A stretch of DNA of 64,000 bases from positions 124,001 through 188,000 of the forward strand of contig NZ_JAGQCE010000004.1 in NCBI RefSeq assembly GCF_024345995.1. The letters run 5' to 3'. Of this stretch, positions 16,739 to 25,685 are shown piece by piece. Each line of letters begins with the position of its first letter. The first letter of the stretch is position 1. A model generated the notes under the pieces. That model was not told the origin of the DNA, did no database searches, and was given only the letters and a program-made list of their open reading frames with translations. The translations under genes and the position numbers were made by a program. The stretch is from Synechococcus sp. Cruz-7E5. Lineage in GTDB: Bacteria > Cyanobacteriota > Cyanobacteriia > PCC-6307 > Cyanobiaceae.

Positions 16739-17638
16739 ATGCAGCAGACGTTCGACCACCAGCCGGTTCTCGCCGCCGCCGTGGTGGCTGGTTTTGCCGA
16801 GATCCAGGGCGAGGGAACCCTGCTTGATGCCACCGTGGGCGGCGGCGGCCACAGCGCCCTGTTGCTCGCCGCCCATCCCGGTCTGCGCCTGATCGGCCTG
16901 GATCAGGATCCCTCGGCCCTGGCGGCTGCAGCTGAGCGGCTGGCTCCCTTCGCCGATCGGGTTCGCCTGCTGCCATGCAACTTCGCCGACTACTCCCCGA
17001 AGGAGCCCCTGGTGGGGGTGCTGGCTGATCTTGGAGTTAGCAGTCCCCAGCTGGACCGGCCTGAGCGGGGGTTCAGCTTTCGAACGGATGGTCCCCTCGA
17101 CATGCGCATGAACACCGCCGGCGGTGAGACGGTCGCCGAGCTGATCGACCGGCTGGAGGAAACGGAACTGGCTGATCTCATCTATGCCTACGGCGAAGAG
17201 AGGCTGTCTCGGCGGATTGCGCGCCGCATCGTGGAAGCCCGGCCGTGGACCGGCTCCAGTCGCGGCACGGCGGCCCTGGCCTATCTGGTGGCCGGCTGCT
17301 ATCCCCCCAAGGCCCGCCATGGCCGCATCCATGCCGCCACCCGCACCTTCCAGGCCCTGCGCATCGCCGTGAACGACGAACTCGGGGCGCTGGAGCGCCT
17401 GCTTCACAAGGCCCCCGACTGGCTGATGCCGGGAGGCCTGTTCGGGGTGATCAGCTTTCACTCCCTCGAAGACCGGCGGGTGAAGGAGGCGTTTCTGGGC
17501 GATGGCCGCCTTGAGCGCCTGACCCGCAAGCCTGTGGTGGCCGTCGATGAAGAACTGGAGCGGAATCCCCGCAGCCGATCGGCAAAGTTCAGGATGGCCC
17601 GGCGGCGTTGGACGGATCTCTCGCTGGAGGACCGCTGA
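16739..17638 (+). CDS. rsmH: 16S rRNA m4C1402 methyltransferase
   Basis: 299 residues with the MraW signatures HQPVLAAAV, the SAM loop [16 protein letters not shown] (seen as [13 protein letters not shown]), [19 protein letters not shown] and DGPLDMRMN. The C-terminal [15 protein letters not shown] completes the family pattern. It methylates C1402 in the decoding centre of 16S rRNA. The stop overlaps the ATG of the downstream DUF456 gene by one base (TGATG), so translation is coupled. Confidence 0.97.
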   Translation: MQQTFDHQPVLAAAVVAGFAEIQGEGTLLDATVGGGGHSALLLAAHPGLRLIGLDQDPSALAAAAERLAPFADRVRLLPCNFADYSPKEPLVGVLADLGVSSPQLDRPERGFSFRTDGPLDMRMNTAGGETVAELIDRLEETELADLIYAYGEERLSRRIARRIVEARPWTGSSRGTAALAYLVAGCYPPKARHGRIHAATRTFQALRIAVNDELGALERLLHKAPDWLMPGGLFGVISFHSLEDRRVKEAFLGDGRLERLTRKPVVAVDEELERNPRSRSAKFRMARRRWTDLSLEDR

Positions 17639-18186
17639 TGGATCGCGCTGACCTGTTCTGGTGTATCGCCTTCACCATCCAGCTGATGGCGATCCCGGGC
17701 ACACTGCTGCCCGTGTTGCCTGGGCTCGTCCTGCTGCCGTTGGGGGCGGCGGTCTGGGTCTGGGCCGAGGGCTGGGCGGGCACCTGGCCGGAGTTTCTGC
17801 TGGCTGCCCTGATCCTGCTCCTTGGCTGGGGAGCGGATGTACTCGGCGTGACGCTCGGAGCAGCCAGACTGCAGGCCACCCGCTGGGCCTATCTCGGCGC
17901 TGGCCTGGGCTTACTGGTGGGTCTGCTGGGGCTGTTGCCGGCGCTGCCGGTGGGGGGACCGCTGCTCGGGGCCCTGCTCGGTCCTTTGCTTGGAGCATCG
18001 CTGGGTGAGCTGCTCACGGCCCCCACCTCGCTCGGGCCCCTGGGCTTGCTCCGACTTCGCCGCTCCCTGCTGGTGGGGCTGGCCGTGGTCACCGGGATGC
18101 TCGTGAGCCGGGTGGCTCAGTTTCTTCTCGCCCTTCTCGGAGTGCTGGGTTTCGTGCTGCTCAGTCGGGTGCTGCTGCCGGGTTGA
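17638..18186 (+). CDS. DUF456 membrane protein
   Basis: 182 residues, almost entirely hydrophobic, with five to six glycine-rich helices. It has the family-like PGTLLPVLPGLVLLPLGA start and an internal glycine zipper (GGPLLGALLGPLLGASLGEL), typical of DUF456. Function unknown in the family. Begins at the ATG overlapping the rsmH stop. No soluble domain and no catalytic residues visible. Confidence 0.8.
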   Translation: MDRADLFWCIAFTIQLMAIPGTLLPVLPGLVLLPLGAAVWVWAEGWAGTWPEFLLAALILLLGWGADVLGVTLGAARLQATRWAYLGAGLGLLVGLLGLLPALPVGGPLLGALLGPLLGASLGELLTAPTSLGPLGLLRLRRSLLVGLAVVTGMLVSRVAQFLLALLGVLGFVLLSRVLLPG

Positions 18187-18193
18187 GCAGGGT

Positions 18194-19189
18194 CTAAGCA
18201 GGCCTGGCCCAGCGGAGGTAACAGCGGCCGGCATGCAGCAGCACACCCAGGGAAAAGAAGGCTTCAGCAACCTCCTGGTCGCGGGTCACCAGCACAGGGA
18301 TAGCCACATCGTGCTTGATCAGCGCCACCGGCACGTAGAGGAGGGCCGCAAACAGGAAGTAGCCCAGCAATGTGGAGTGCGGCAGAACCACATCGGCCAG
18401 GGAGCGCGGGATTAGGTGTCCTCTTGCCTCCAGGGCACGACGCACAGCCACCAGCAGGGTTGCCCCCACGCACACCGCCGCCGTGATGGTCCAGATCCGG
18501 TCCTGAATCAGCGCCAGGTTGTGCAGGTTCGTTTCCTTCTGGGCATTGGCGGTGACGAACAGCTCAGGTGTTTCCCAGTTGAAGATGGTCTGCCCCCAGC
18601 TCATCTCCTCGAAGCCGATCAGAAGGTTGACAACGCCCAGGGCGATGAAGAGCGCACCGAGACCCAGCCGTCCCTTGGCCCTGTCCGTCACCCATTCCCC
18701 TCTCCCAGTGAGCAGGAAGAGGCATCCGGCGGCAATAAAGAACAGGAACGTCAGCCACTCCACCACGCTCCCTTCCGACACCAGAACCTTGTAGGCCTCC
18801 ACGTCGCTGACTCCGAGCCTGTAGATGGCAAACAAGGCCATGGCGCCGAAGGGAAACCAGCCCACCACGCGTTCAAGCTGCCTCTGCCCTTTGGGCGTGG
18901 CAGTTGCTTCCAGCAGCCCGCGGCCGAGTCGGCGCCAGCCGGCCGTGAGCAGCAGCAGTCCGAGCCCCGCCACCACGGCCTGCACGAACGTGGGTCGACT
19001 GCCACCGATACCGGCGATCCTCCCGGCCGCCGAGAGCACCAGGGCCGCGCCAAAGGCTCCCAGCAATCCGTCAATCGTCCCGGCAAGGAAGCGCTCCCGC
19101 TGCCGCCGCTGCGTCGTTGTTCCCAATGGCGGCAGGCTCTGTTCCCCTGCAGCCAGTTCGGAGGCACGGATCGAGATGGACCTCGGCAA
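18194..19189 (-). CDS. Multi-span membrane protein with EEMSWGQ motif
   Basis: About 331 residues with seven or eight hydrophobic helices. A conserved-looking core follows the helix VVEWLTFLFFIAAG: IGFEEMSWGQTIFNWETPE and then NAQKETNLHNL. This pairing (EExSWGQ...NxQxExNLHN) is seen in an uncharacterised family of bacterial membrane proteins; the acidic pair and histidine could bind a metal or substrate. The upstream end is uncertain, since the longest frame starts with TTG at 19187-19189. Encoded 93 bases after the cysteine desulfurase on the same strand, convergent with the DUF456 gene. Confidence 0.65.
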   Translation of the reverse strand: MPRSISIRASELAAGEQSLPPLGTTTQRRQRERFLAGTIDGLLGAFGAALVLSAAGRIAGIGGSRPTFVQAVVAGLGLLLLTAGWRRLGRGLLEATATPKGQRQLERVVGWFPFGAMALFAIYRLGVSDVEAYKVLVSEGSVVEWLTFLFFIAAGCLFLLTGRGEWVTDRAKGRLGLGALFIALGVVNLLIGFEEMSWGQTIFNWETPELFVTANAQKETNLHNLALIQDRIWTITAAVCVGATLLVAVRRALEARGHLIPRSLADVVLPHSTLLGYFLFAALLYVPVALIKHDVAIPVLVTRDQEVAEAFFSLGVLLHAGRCYLRWARPA

Positions 19190-19282
19190 GGCAAGCCTCC
19201 GCAGCGGACTGTCGTTGGTTAAGGATTAACCATGATTCATTCAAGGTTGAGGAAAGGTGGCCTTTAAGGCAAGAATCTTTCA

Positions 19283-20419
19283 TCAGCCCCGCAGCTCGTT
19301 CAGGGCCGCCGCCACCACCACCACGGCCTGGTCGATCTCCGCGGCTGTGGTGGTGCGTCCGAGCCCGAACCGGATTGAGGCCGCCGCTTCCGCCGGACTC
19401 AACCCCAGGGCGGCCAGCACATGGGAGGGGCTGCCGCTGCTGCAGGCGGAGCCACCGCTCACGGCCAGCTGCCGGCGCAGGGCCCGGTACAGCTGGGTGC
19501 CATCCACCCCATCCACCTGAACATTGAGGTTGTGGGCCAGGCGGTGCTCCAGGCTGCCGTTCACCCGCACCCCTCCCAGCTCCAGCAGACCCGCCAGCAG
19601 CCGATCTCGCAGCCCGCCCAGGCGCTGCTGCCGTGCCTCCCAGTCGTCGCAGGCCAGCTCTGCCGCCCGCTGCAGCCCCACGATCAGGGGAACCGGCAGA
19701 GTTCCCCCTCTCAAGCCCCCTTCCTGGCCGCCGCCATGCTGCTGGGGTGCCAGGACCATCCCCTCAGCGAGCACCAGGGCGCCGATGCCCTTGGGCCCGT
19801 AGATCTTGTGCCCACTGAGGCTGAACAGGTCGAGGCCCAGCTCGCCCGGGCTGCAGGGGCGGTTTCCGAAGATCTGGGCTCCATCGCTGTGCAGGGCGAT
19901 GCCCCGCTCGCGGCAGAGCGCTCCGATCGCGGCGAGGGGTTGCAGCACGCCGATCTCGTTGTTGGCGGCCATCACGCTCACCAGCAGGGTGTCGTCGCGC
20001 AGGGCCTCGCTGAACCGGTTCAGGTCCACCAGGCCGTCACGCTGCACCGGCAGCACGGTGAGCTCATAGCCGTGGCTCGCCAGATAGCGCAGGGGTTCCA
20101 GCACCGCCCGGTGCTCCGTGGCCAGGGTCAGCAGGTGTCTGCCCCGCTGGCGACGGGCTTCCACAAGCCCTTTGATCGCCAGGTTGTTGGCCTCCGTGGC
20201 CCCACTGGTGAACACCACCTGCTCAGCGACCACACCCAGCTGCTGGGCCAGGTTGCTGCGGGCCAGATCCACGGCCGCCGCCGCCTCCAGGCCAGGGCGG
20301 TGGGAGCGGCTGGAGGGGTTGGCGAACCGTTCGCTCCAGTAGGGAGCCATCGCCGCCACCACGGCTGGATCACAGGGGGTGGTGGCCTGGTGGTCCAGAT
20401 AGATGGAGATGGTGGCCAT
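19283..20419 (-). CDS. iscS: Cysteine desulfurase (IscS/NifS type)
   Basis: PLP enzyme that takes sulfur from cysteine for iron-sulfur clusters, lipoate and thio-cofactors. 378 residues from the ATG at 20417-20419 (MATISIYLDHQATTP). The PLP lysine is in LSGHKIYGPKG and the catalytic cysteine in SGGSACSSGSPSHVL. The Ser-Ser after the cysteine marks the IscS-like class. The longer frame adding 24 residues upstream is not similar to the family. Divergent from the exported protein gene over 62 bases. Confidence 0.95.
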   Translation of the reverse strand: MATISIYLDHQATTPCDPAVVAAMAPYWSERFANPSSRSHRPGLEAAAAVDLARSNLAQQLGVVAEQVVFTSGATEANNLAIKGLVEARRQRGRHLLTLATEHRAVLEPLRYLASHGYELTVLPVQRDGLVDLNRFSEALRDDTLLVSVMAANNEIGVLQPLAAIGALCRERGIALHSDGAQIFGNRPCSPGELGLDLFSLSGHKIYGPKGIGALVLAEGMVLAPQQHGGGQEGGLRGGTLPVPLIVGLQRAAELACDDWEARQQRLGGLRDRLLAGLLELGGVRVNGSLEHRLAHNLNVQVDGVDGTQLYRALRRQLAVSGGSACSSGSPSHVLAALGLSPAEAAASIRFGLGRTTTAAEIDQAVVVVAAALNELRG

Positions 20420-20481
20420 CCCTCCTTCCCATCCCCGCGGAACCGTTCCATGCTGACAACCCAGCCGCCCCGAACCAGCCG

Positions 20482-21006
20482 ATGGCTTCACCCTCGCGAT
20501 TGCGGCTCCTGGCTGCTGCCCTCTCCGGCCTGGCGACGGCGGTGCTGACCTCCATCCCCTCGGCCGGTGCCCAGAGCGTTTTCTTGCGCCCGGATCAGAA
20601 CCGCCCCAAGGGGCTGGCCCTGTTACTGGAGCGGGACATCGCCGACGGCAAGCAGGCCCTGGGGGTGTTCGGCATCACCGCCGATCCCGTCCAGCCCCAG
20701 GTCTGGCGGATCAAGGTGTGGGAGGAGCTGCCCAACGACGTCAAGGTCCGCTCCGAGACTGTCCAGTGCTCGCCCACGGCGCCGCTACGGGTCACCAACG
20801 ACGGCCGCAACCTGATCCTGCGGGAACTCAACCCCGGCGGGGTGGTGACGCCGGCCAACCGCATCGATCATCTGGTCTGGTGGGCCACCTGCTTCCCCGA
20901 GCAGGCCGGCAAGGACCCCAACAGCCTGCGCAGTCTGGCCCTTCAGCACGGCTACAGCGGTAACCGGGTGGAACGGGAGCAGGTGGTGCCTGCCGGCAAC
21001 CTCTGA
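20482..21006 (+). CDS. Exported hypothetical protein
   Basis: 174 residues with a clear Sec signal peptide: a basic start (PSRLRL), a hydrophobic stretch to about residue 24 and an SAGAQS cleavage region near 28-31. The mature part is about 143 residues with two cysteines (VQCSPT and ATCFPE) that could form a disulfide. No known domain recognised. The mature protein probably acts in the periplasm or thylakoid lumen. It precedes the response regulator by 45 bases on the same strand. Confidence 0.75.
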   Translation: MASPSRLRLLAAALSGLATAVLTSIPSAGAQSVFLRPDQNRPKGLALLLERDIADGKQALGVFGITADPVQPQVWRIKVWEELPNDVKVRSETVQCSPTAPLRVTNDGRNLILRELNPGGVVTPANRIDHLVWWATCFPEQAGKDPNSLRSLALQHGYSGNRVEREQVVPAGNL

Positions 21007-21051
21007 CCGCCGCGGGGGCCTGGATAGATTCCTCTCAACGCCAGCCGGTTC

Positions 21052-21813
21052 ATGAGCCAGATCGAGTCCACTACCAGGCCGGAAGAGGAGAACAGCGGCG
21101 AGGACACCCCGATCAGCCCACCGGCTCCGGCCCGGCTGTTGTTGGTTGACGATGAACCGGGCCTGCGCACTGCTGTGCAGGCCTACCTGGAGGATGAGGG
21201 TTTTGATGTCACCACCGCCAACGACGGCGAGGAGGGCTGGACTGCGGCGCAGGAGCTCATTCCCGACCTGGTGATCACCGACGTGATGATGCCGCGCCTG
21301 GATGGTTACGGCCTGCTCAAGCGCCTGAGGGGCGACGAGCGCCTGGGGGGCACACCGGTCATCTTCCTCACCGCCAAGGGCATGACGGCCGACCGGATCG
21401 AGGGCTTCCAGGCCGGGGTCGACGACTACATCCCCAAGCCCTTCGACCCGGATGAGCTGGTGGCGCGGGTGCGCAATGTGGTGCGCCGTCAGGAGCGGCT
21501 GCTGGCCGAGGCGGCCCGCTATGCCGATGCGGACATCGGCCAGATGGCGAGGCAGATCACCGAGATCCGCTCCCTGCTGCAGCAGACCGGCTCCCACAAG
21601 AGCGCCACACCGGCCACCCATTCCTTCACTCCCCGCGAGGCGAGTGTTCTCCAGCTGGTGGCCGAGGGGTTGATGAACAAGGAGATTGCCCGCCGCCTGG
21701 AAACCTCGATCCGCAATGTCGAGAAGTACGTGAGCCGCCTGTTCACCAAGACCGGCACCACCAGCCGCACCGAACTGGTGCGCTACGCCCTCGAGAACGG
21801 CCTGGTTGACTGA
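21052..21813 (+). CDS. Response regulator, receiver plus LuxR-type HTH
   Basis: 253 residues. After a 26-residue acidic, Pro-rich N-terminus comes a receiver domain with the acidic pocket VDDEPG, phospho-acceptor in VITDVMMPRLDG, FLTAKG and the KPF lysine. A short coiled linker (about 145-185) leads to a LuxR/NarL HTH: FTPREASVLQLVAEGLMNKE followed by IARRLETSIRNVEKY. Resembles the Ycf29/NblR-like regulators of cyanobacteria but the exact orthologue cannot be fixed here. No kinase gene is adjacent. Confidence 0.9.
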   Translation: MSQIESTTRPEEENSGEDTPISPPAPARLLLVDDEPGLRTAVQAYLEDEGFDVTTANDGEEGWTAAQELIPDLVITDVMMPRLDGYGLLKRLRGDERLGGTPVIFLTAKGMTADRIEGFQAGVDDYIPKPFDPDELVARVRNVVRRQERLLAEAARYADADIGQMARQITEIRSLLQQTGSHKSATPATHSFTPREASVLQLVAEGLMNKEIARRLETSIRNVEKYVSRLFTKTGTTSRTELVRYALENGLVD

Positions 21814-22840
21814 GCCGCTGCCGCCGGGCTGGCTGCCGGCCCGGCTCAACCAGGGCTGGACCTACAGCGAGCGGGTGAACCAGGCTCAGGCGCCGGTTCT
21901 GATCAGTGTGTTCCTGGCTGATCGCTACCGCCATTCCGAGGCCTCCCTCTGGAGAGCGCGCCTGCAGGAGGGCGAAATCCTGCTGAATGGCCGTCGGCTC
22001 GATGGCGATGGGTTGCTCAGCGCCGGCGATCGGCTCCAGTGGCAACGCCCCCCCTGGCGAGAGGAGGCCGTGCCGGCGAGCTGGCGGCTGATCCACGACG
22101 ACGGCGATCTCTACGTGATCGACAAGCCCAGCGGCCTGCCCGTGCTCCCCGCCGGTGGATTTCTGGACCACACCGTGTTGCGCTTGCTGGAGCGATCCTT
22201 CCCGGGTCACGGGCCTGAAGGGGGCGAGGCGTTTCCGGCACTGCCGCGGCCTGTGCACCGGCTCGGGCGCCACACATCGGGGCTGCTGGTCTGTGCCCGC
22301 CGGCCCCAGAGTCGTGCCTGGCTGAGCGCCAGGCTGCGCGAGAGCACCGCCGAGCTCCACCCCCAGGCCCGGCCTGATGTCCACTCCGCTCCCACTGCCG
22401 CTGCTTGCCGCAAGGTGTACCGGGCTCTGACCGTGCCGGCCCCGCTGCAGCTGGGCCTGGGTGAGTCCCTGGCGATCACCACCCCGATCGGCCTGCGCCC
22501 CCATGCCGTGCTTGGTCAGATATGGGCCGCCGCTGCCGGGCCCGATGACCCTGGAGCCCTGCCCGCCTGGAGCGAATTGCGACTGCTGGAGCGCCGTTCC
22601 CAGGGACACCTGGTGGAGGTGACGATCCGCACGGGTCGTCCGCATCAGATCCGCATCCATCTGGCCAGTTTGGGGATTCCTCTGCTGGGCGATCCCCTCT
22701 ATGGACCGGGGGGGGAGCCCCTGCCCGGAGCCCTGCCGGGCGACGGCGGCTACCGGCTGCATGCCCACCGGCTGCGCCTGCCGCTGCCGGCTGGGGACTG
22801 GCTCGATCTGGAGGCCCCGGCGCCTGGGGAACTCTGCTGA
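21806..22840 (+). CDS. RluA-family pseudouridine synthase with Gly in place of the catalytic Asp
   Basis: 344 residues. An S4-like N-terminal region (LWRARLQEGEILLNGRRLDG) precedes the synthase fold: motif I DLYVIDKPSGLPVLPAGG, motif II RPVHRLGRHTSGLLVCAR and motif III TGRPHQIRIHLASLGIPLLG plus DPLYG. In RluA enzymes motif II is HRLDxxTSG and the aspartate is essential; here the codon is GGG, so the residue is Gly. Everything else is intact. The start is a TTG at 21806 overlapping the response-regulator stop, and no ATG lies in the early region. Either a naturally different subfamily or a protein that binds RNA without isomerising uridine. Confidence 0.8.
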   Translation: MTEPLPPGWLPARLNQGWTYSERVNQAQAPVLISVFLADRYRHSEASLWRARLQEGEILLNGRRLDGDGLLSAGDRLQWQRPPWREEAVPASWRLIHDDGDLYVIDKPSGLPVLPAGGFLDHTVLRLLERSFPGHGPEGGEAFPALPRPVHRLGRHTSGLLVCARRPQSRAWLSARLRESTAELHPQARPDVHSAPTAAACRKVYRALTVPAPLQLGLGESLAITTPIGLRPHAVLGQIWAAAAGPDDPGALPAWSELRLLERRSQGHLVEVTIRTGRPHQIRIHLASLGIPLLGDPLYGPGGEPLPGALPGDGGYRLHAHRLRLPLPAGDWLDLEAPAPGELC

Positions 22841-22848
22841 GCGCTGCC

Positions 22849-23733
22849 TCAGCGGGGATGTTGTCGCATCAGCCGTTGCACCTCCCCGGCGTGGTAGCTG
22901 CTGCGGGTGAGGGGGCTGCTCACCACCTGCAGGAAGCCCAGCTCTTCCTCGCCGGTGGCTTTGAAGCCAGCGAACTGCCCGGGGGTCACGAAGCGCTGCA
23001 CCGGCAGATGCCTGGGTCCGGGCGAGAGGTACTGGCCGATGGTCACGATGTCGACCCGGTGGGCCCGCAGGTCCCCAAGCACCGCCACCACCTCGGCGTC
23101 GGTTTCCCCAAGCCCCACCATCAATCCCGATTTGGTGTAGGTGCGCGGCCAGCCATTCCGCACCCGCTGCAGCAACTCCAGCGAGCGGCCGTACATCCCC
23201 TGGGGTCGTACCTGCCGGTAGAGCCTCGGCACGGTTTCGATGTTGTGGTTCAGCACCTCGGGCGCCCCCTCCATCACCGCGGCCAGGGCCTGCCAGTTGC
23301 CGCAGAAATCGGGGATCAGCAGCTCGATGGTGGTGCCGGGTGAGCGGCGACGCACCTCGGCGATGCAGGCCACGAACTGGCTGGCTCCGCCGTCGTCGAG
23401 GTCGTCGCGGTTCACCGAGGTGATAACGACGTGTGAGAGGCCCATGCGGGCCACCGCTTCTCCCAGCCGCTCCGGTTCAGTGGGGTCAAGCGCCCTCACG
23501 CTCTTGTCGAAGTCGATGTCGCAGTAGGGGCAGGCCCGCGTGCAGCCCGGCCCCATGATCAGGAAGGTGGCGGTTCCACCGGCGAAGCACTCGCCGATGT
23601 TCGGACAGCTCGCCTCCTGACAGACCGTGTTCAGCTTCAGGTCCACCAGCAGATCGGCAACCGCACCTATCCGCTCCCGCTGGGGGGCCTTGACGCGTAA
23701 CCAGTCGGGCTTGAGCAGGGCGTCGGGAGCCAT
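22849..23733 (-). CDS. lipA: Lipoyl synthase
   Basis: Radical SAM enzyme inserting two sulfurs into protein-bound octanoyl groups. About 294 residues from the ATG at 23731-23733 (a GTG precedes it). The auxiliary cluster ligands are in [12 protein letters not shown] and the radical SAM cluster in [11 protein letters not shown]. Other family segments: [29 protein letters not shown] and the C-terminal SSYHAGE. Convergent with the pseudouridine synthase gene, with an 8-base gap. Confidence 0.96.
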   Translation of the reverse strand: MAPDALLKPDWLRVKAPQRERIGAVADLLVDLKLNTVCQEASCPNIGECFAGGTATFLIMGPGCTRACPYCDIDFDKSVRALDPTEPERLGEAVARMGLSHVVITSVNRDDLDDGGASQFVACIAEVRRRSPGTTIELLIPDFCGNWQALAAVMEGAPEVLNHNIETVPRLYRQVRPQGMYGRSLELLQRVRNGWPRTYTKSGLMVGLGETDAEVVAVLGDLRAHRVDIVTIGQYLSPGPRHLPVQRFVTPGQFAGFKATGEEELGFLQVVSSPLTRSSYHAGEVQRLMRQHPR

Positions 23734-23801
23734 CACTGCCTAATCCTGGAGCCGGGAGTCTAGAAACCCGGCCCGGGGGTGATCCCGTAAACTGCCAGAG
23801 G

Positions 23802-23875
23802 CGGGATGTGGCGCAGCTTGGTAGCGCACTTCGTTCGGGACGAAGGGGCCGCAGGTTCGAATCCTGTCATCCCGA
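23802..23875 (+). tRNA. tRNA-Pro (anticodon CGG)
   Basis: 74 bases folding as a full cloverleaf. The acceptor stem pairs CGGGATG (23802-23808) with CATCCCG (23868-23874), with discriminator A at 23875. The anticodon arm CTTCG-TTCGGGA-CGAAG puts CGG at the anticodon, reading CCG proline codons. The T-arm contains GGTTCGAATCC. The 3' CCA is not encoded. Confidence 0.96.
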
Positions 23876-23882
23876 TCTCTGA

Positions 23883-23914
23883 GCTCCGGGCCCGATGGCC
23901 GCCCGGAGCCTTTC
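23883..23914. terminator. Hairpin between tRNA-Pro and the cbiG-cbiH gene
   Basis: GCTCCGGG (23883-23890) pairs with CCCGGAGC (23902-23909) across an 11-base loop, followed on the plus strand by CTTTC. It lies just after tRNA-Pro and just after the stop of the opposing CbiG-CbiH gene. The poly-T is short, so termination efficiency is uncertain. Confidence 0.55.
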
Positions 23915-25685
23915 AGCTGAGTTCGGCGCCCGGGTAGCCCCTGGGTGTCACCATCACCCCGTCCTGCTGGCGAGAAGTGCTGTTGCCCACCAGCACCAGG
24001 CTGAGCATGTCCACCTGTTCCAGGGGCAACTCCCCGAGGGTGTGCAGCTGCACACTCTCCTCTGCCCGGCCCAGTTGCCGTGCCAGCACCACCGGAGTGT
24101 CGGCGCTGCGCCCCTCGAGCAGCAACTCCCGGGCCCTGCCCAGCTGCCAGTCGCGGCCAAGGGATCGGGGGTTGTAGAGCGCCACCACGAAATCCCCGCT
24201 GGCGGCGGCCCGCAGCCGTTTCTCGATCGTCGGCCAGGGGGTGAGCCGGTCGCTCAGGCTGATCGTGCAGAAGTCATGCATCAGGGGCGCGCCGGCCCTG
24301 GCCGCGGCCACCTGCAGGGCGGAGAGGCCGGGATGGACCGAGAAGGCAGGCCTGGTCTGGGGTTCATGCTCAAGCCAGAGCTCCAGGGCCAGCCCCGCCA
24401 TGCCGTAGATGCCACTGTCACCCGACGACACCAGGGCCACGCTCAGTCCGGTATCGGCCAGCTCCAGGGCCAGCCGGCAGCGGTCGCGCTCCTGGGTGAG
24501 CTGGCCGTCGCGTCGTAGTTGGTCGGGGCGCCGCAGGGGCTCCAGCAGATCCAGATAGAGGCCATAGCCCACCCAGACCGTGCTCTCGGCCAGGGCGAGG
24601 CGAGCTTCGGGGGTGAGCAGGTCGAGCTGTCCTGGACCGCTGCCCACCAGATGGAGTTTCCCCCGCTGCGGGGCCCACTGCCCGGCGGTCAGGGCCACCG
24701 CCAGGGTGGCGGCCCCCCGCTCCCCGGGCTGGGCCCGCTCGATGCGCTTCTCCAGCAGCAGCTCCGAGTGTGGGGATGAGGCCAGCAGGGCTGCCGCTTC
24801 AGCCACGCTTGCGGTTCCCATTTCCTTCAACACCGCCTGCGATGGGCTGGGCACCTGCACCGCCGCCAGGGCCTCGGCACTGAACAGTCGCAGCGGCCAC
24901 TGATGGCGCCGGGCCAGTTCCAGCAGGGCCGGCTCATCGCCTTTGCGGTCGATGCTCGCCAGTCCGGCGACGGCGTCCGGGGCCAGTTGGGCGCCATCGA
25001 GGGCCTGCTCCAGCAAACGCTCCAGCAGGCTGAGGCTGGTGTCACGCTCGCAGCCGAAGCCCAGCCAGAGGCTGGGTGGATGCCAGCGGCAGCCGGGGCC
25101 CAGGCGTGGGCTGATCACCATCTGCTCAGGCGGGTTGTCTGCGGGGAGCTGAAGCAGCGTTGCGGCGGCCTCCAGGCCCTGCCAGTCGGGACAACCGCTC
25201 TCCTGCTGCACGGCGATCCGCTCGCCACGGGCCGCGGCTTTCACCAGGCCATCCCAGTCGCCCATGCCCTTCCGCCAGCCCCAGGCCAGCCCGAAGCTGT
25301 CAAGGGCCAGGCTGCCGCCGCCACTGCTCGCGCCCGTGAGCACCGCTTCACCCCCCAGCAGGGCGGCCACGCGCTGGCTGAGCTGCTCGGCTCCCGCCCC
25401 GTGCCCCCCCAGCAGGGGGATGGCGAAGCGCCCCTGGGGATCCACCACCACCACGGCCGGGTCGTGCTCCTTGCCCTGGAGCAGTGGGGCCACCAGCCGG
25501 GTCACCGCCCCGCAGGCTCCCACCACCACAAAGGCCGACGCCCGCTTCCAGTGTTGGCTGAGCAGCTCGGCGGCACCGGCGCCGGGCTCCGCTCGGGCCT
25601 CCACCAGCCCGCCCTGATCCAGGCGCTCGAGCACGGGGGCACCGGCCCTGCTCAGGGCCAGTCCCCAGCAGATCAAATCACTCAT
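23913..25685 (-). CDS. cobJ: CbiG - precorrin-3B C17-methyltransferase (CbiH/CobJ) fusion
   Basis: 590-residue two-domain cobalamin (B12) synthesis protein. Residues about 1-330 are CbiG-like: FVVVGACGAVTRLVAPLL and VVVDPQGRFAIPLLGGHG match the N-terminal CbiG domain, and LGFGCERDTS is the C-terminal CbiG motif; this part opens the ring lactone. Residues about 340-590 are the SAM methyltransferase: LHLVGSGPGQLDLLTPEA, then SSGDSGIYGMAG, VHPGLSALQVAAARAGAPL and VALYNPRSLGRDW. The fusion joins two consecutive steps of the pathway in one chain. The start ATG overlaps the upstream gene's stop (ATGA). Confidence 0.93.
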   Translation of the reverse strand: MSDLICWGLALSRAGAPVLERLDQGGLVEARAEPGAGAAELLSQHWKRASAFVVVGACGAVTRLVAPLLQGKEHDPAVVVVDPQGRFAIPLLGGHGAGAEQLSQRVAALLGGEAVLTGASSGGGSLALDSFGLAWGWRKGMGDWDGLVKAAARGERIAVQQESGCPDWQGLEAAATLLQLPADNPPEQMVISPRLGPGCRWHPPSLWLGFGCERDTSLSLLERLLEQALDGAQLAPDAVAGLASIDRKGDEPALLELARRHQWPLRLFSAEALAAVQVPSPSQAVLKEMGTASVAEAAALLASSPHSELLLEKRIERAQPGERGAATLAVALTAGQWAPQRGKLHLVGSGPGQLDLLTPEARLALAESTVWVGYGLYLDLLEPLRRPDQLRRDGQLTQERDRCRLALELADTGLSVALVSSGDSGIYGMAGLALELWLEHEPQTRPAFSVHPGLSALQVAAARAGAPLMHDFCTISLSDRLTPWPTIEKRLRAAASGDFVVALYNPRSLGRDWQLGRARELLLEGRSADTPVVLARQLGRAEESVQLHTLGELPLEQVDMLSLVLVGNSTSRQQDGVMVTPRGYPGAELS

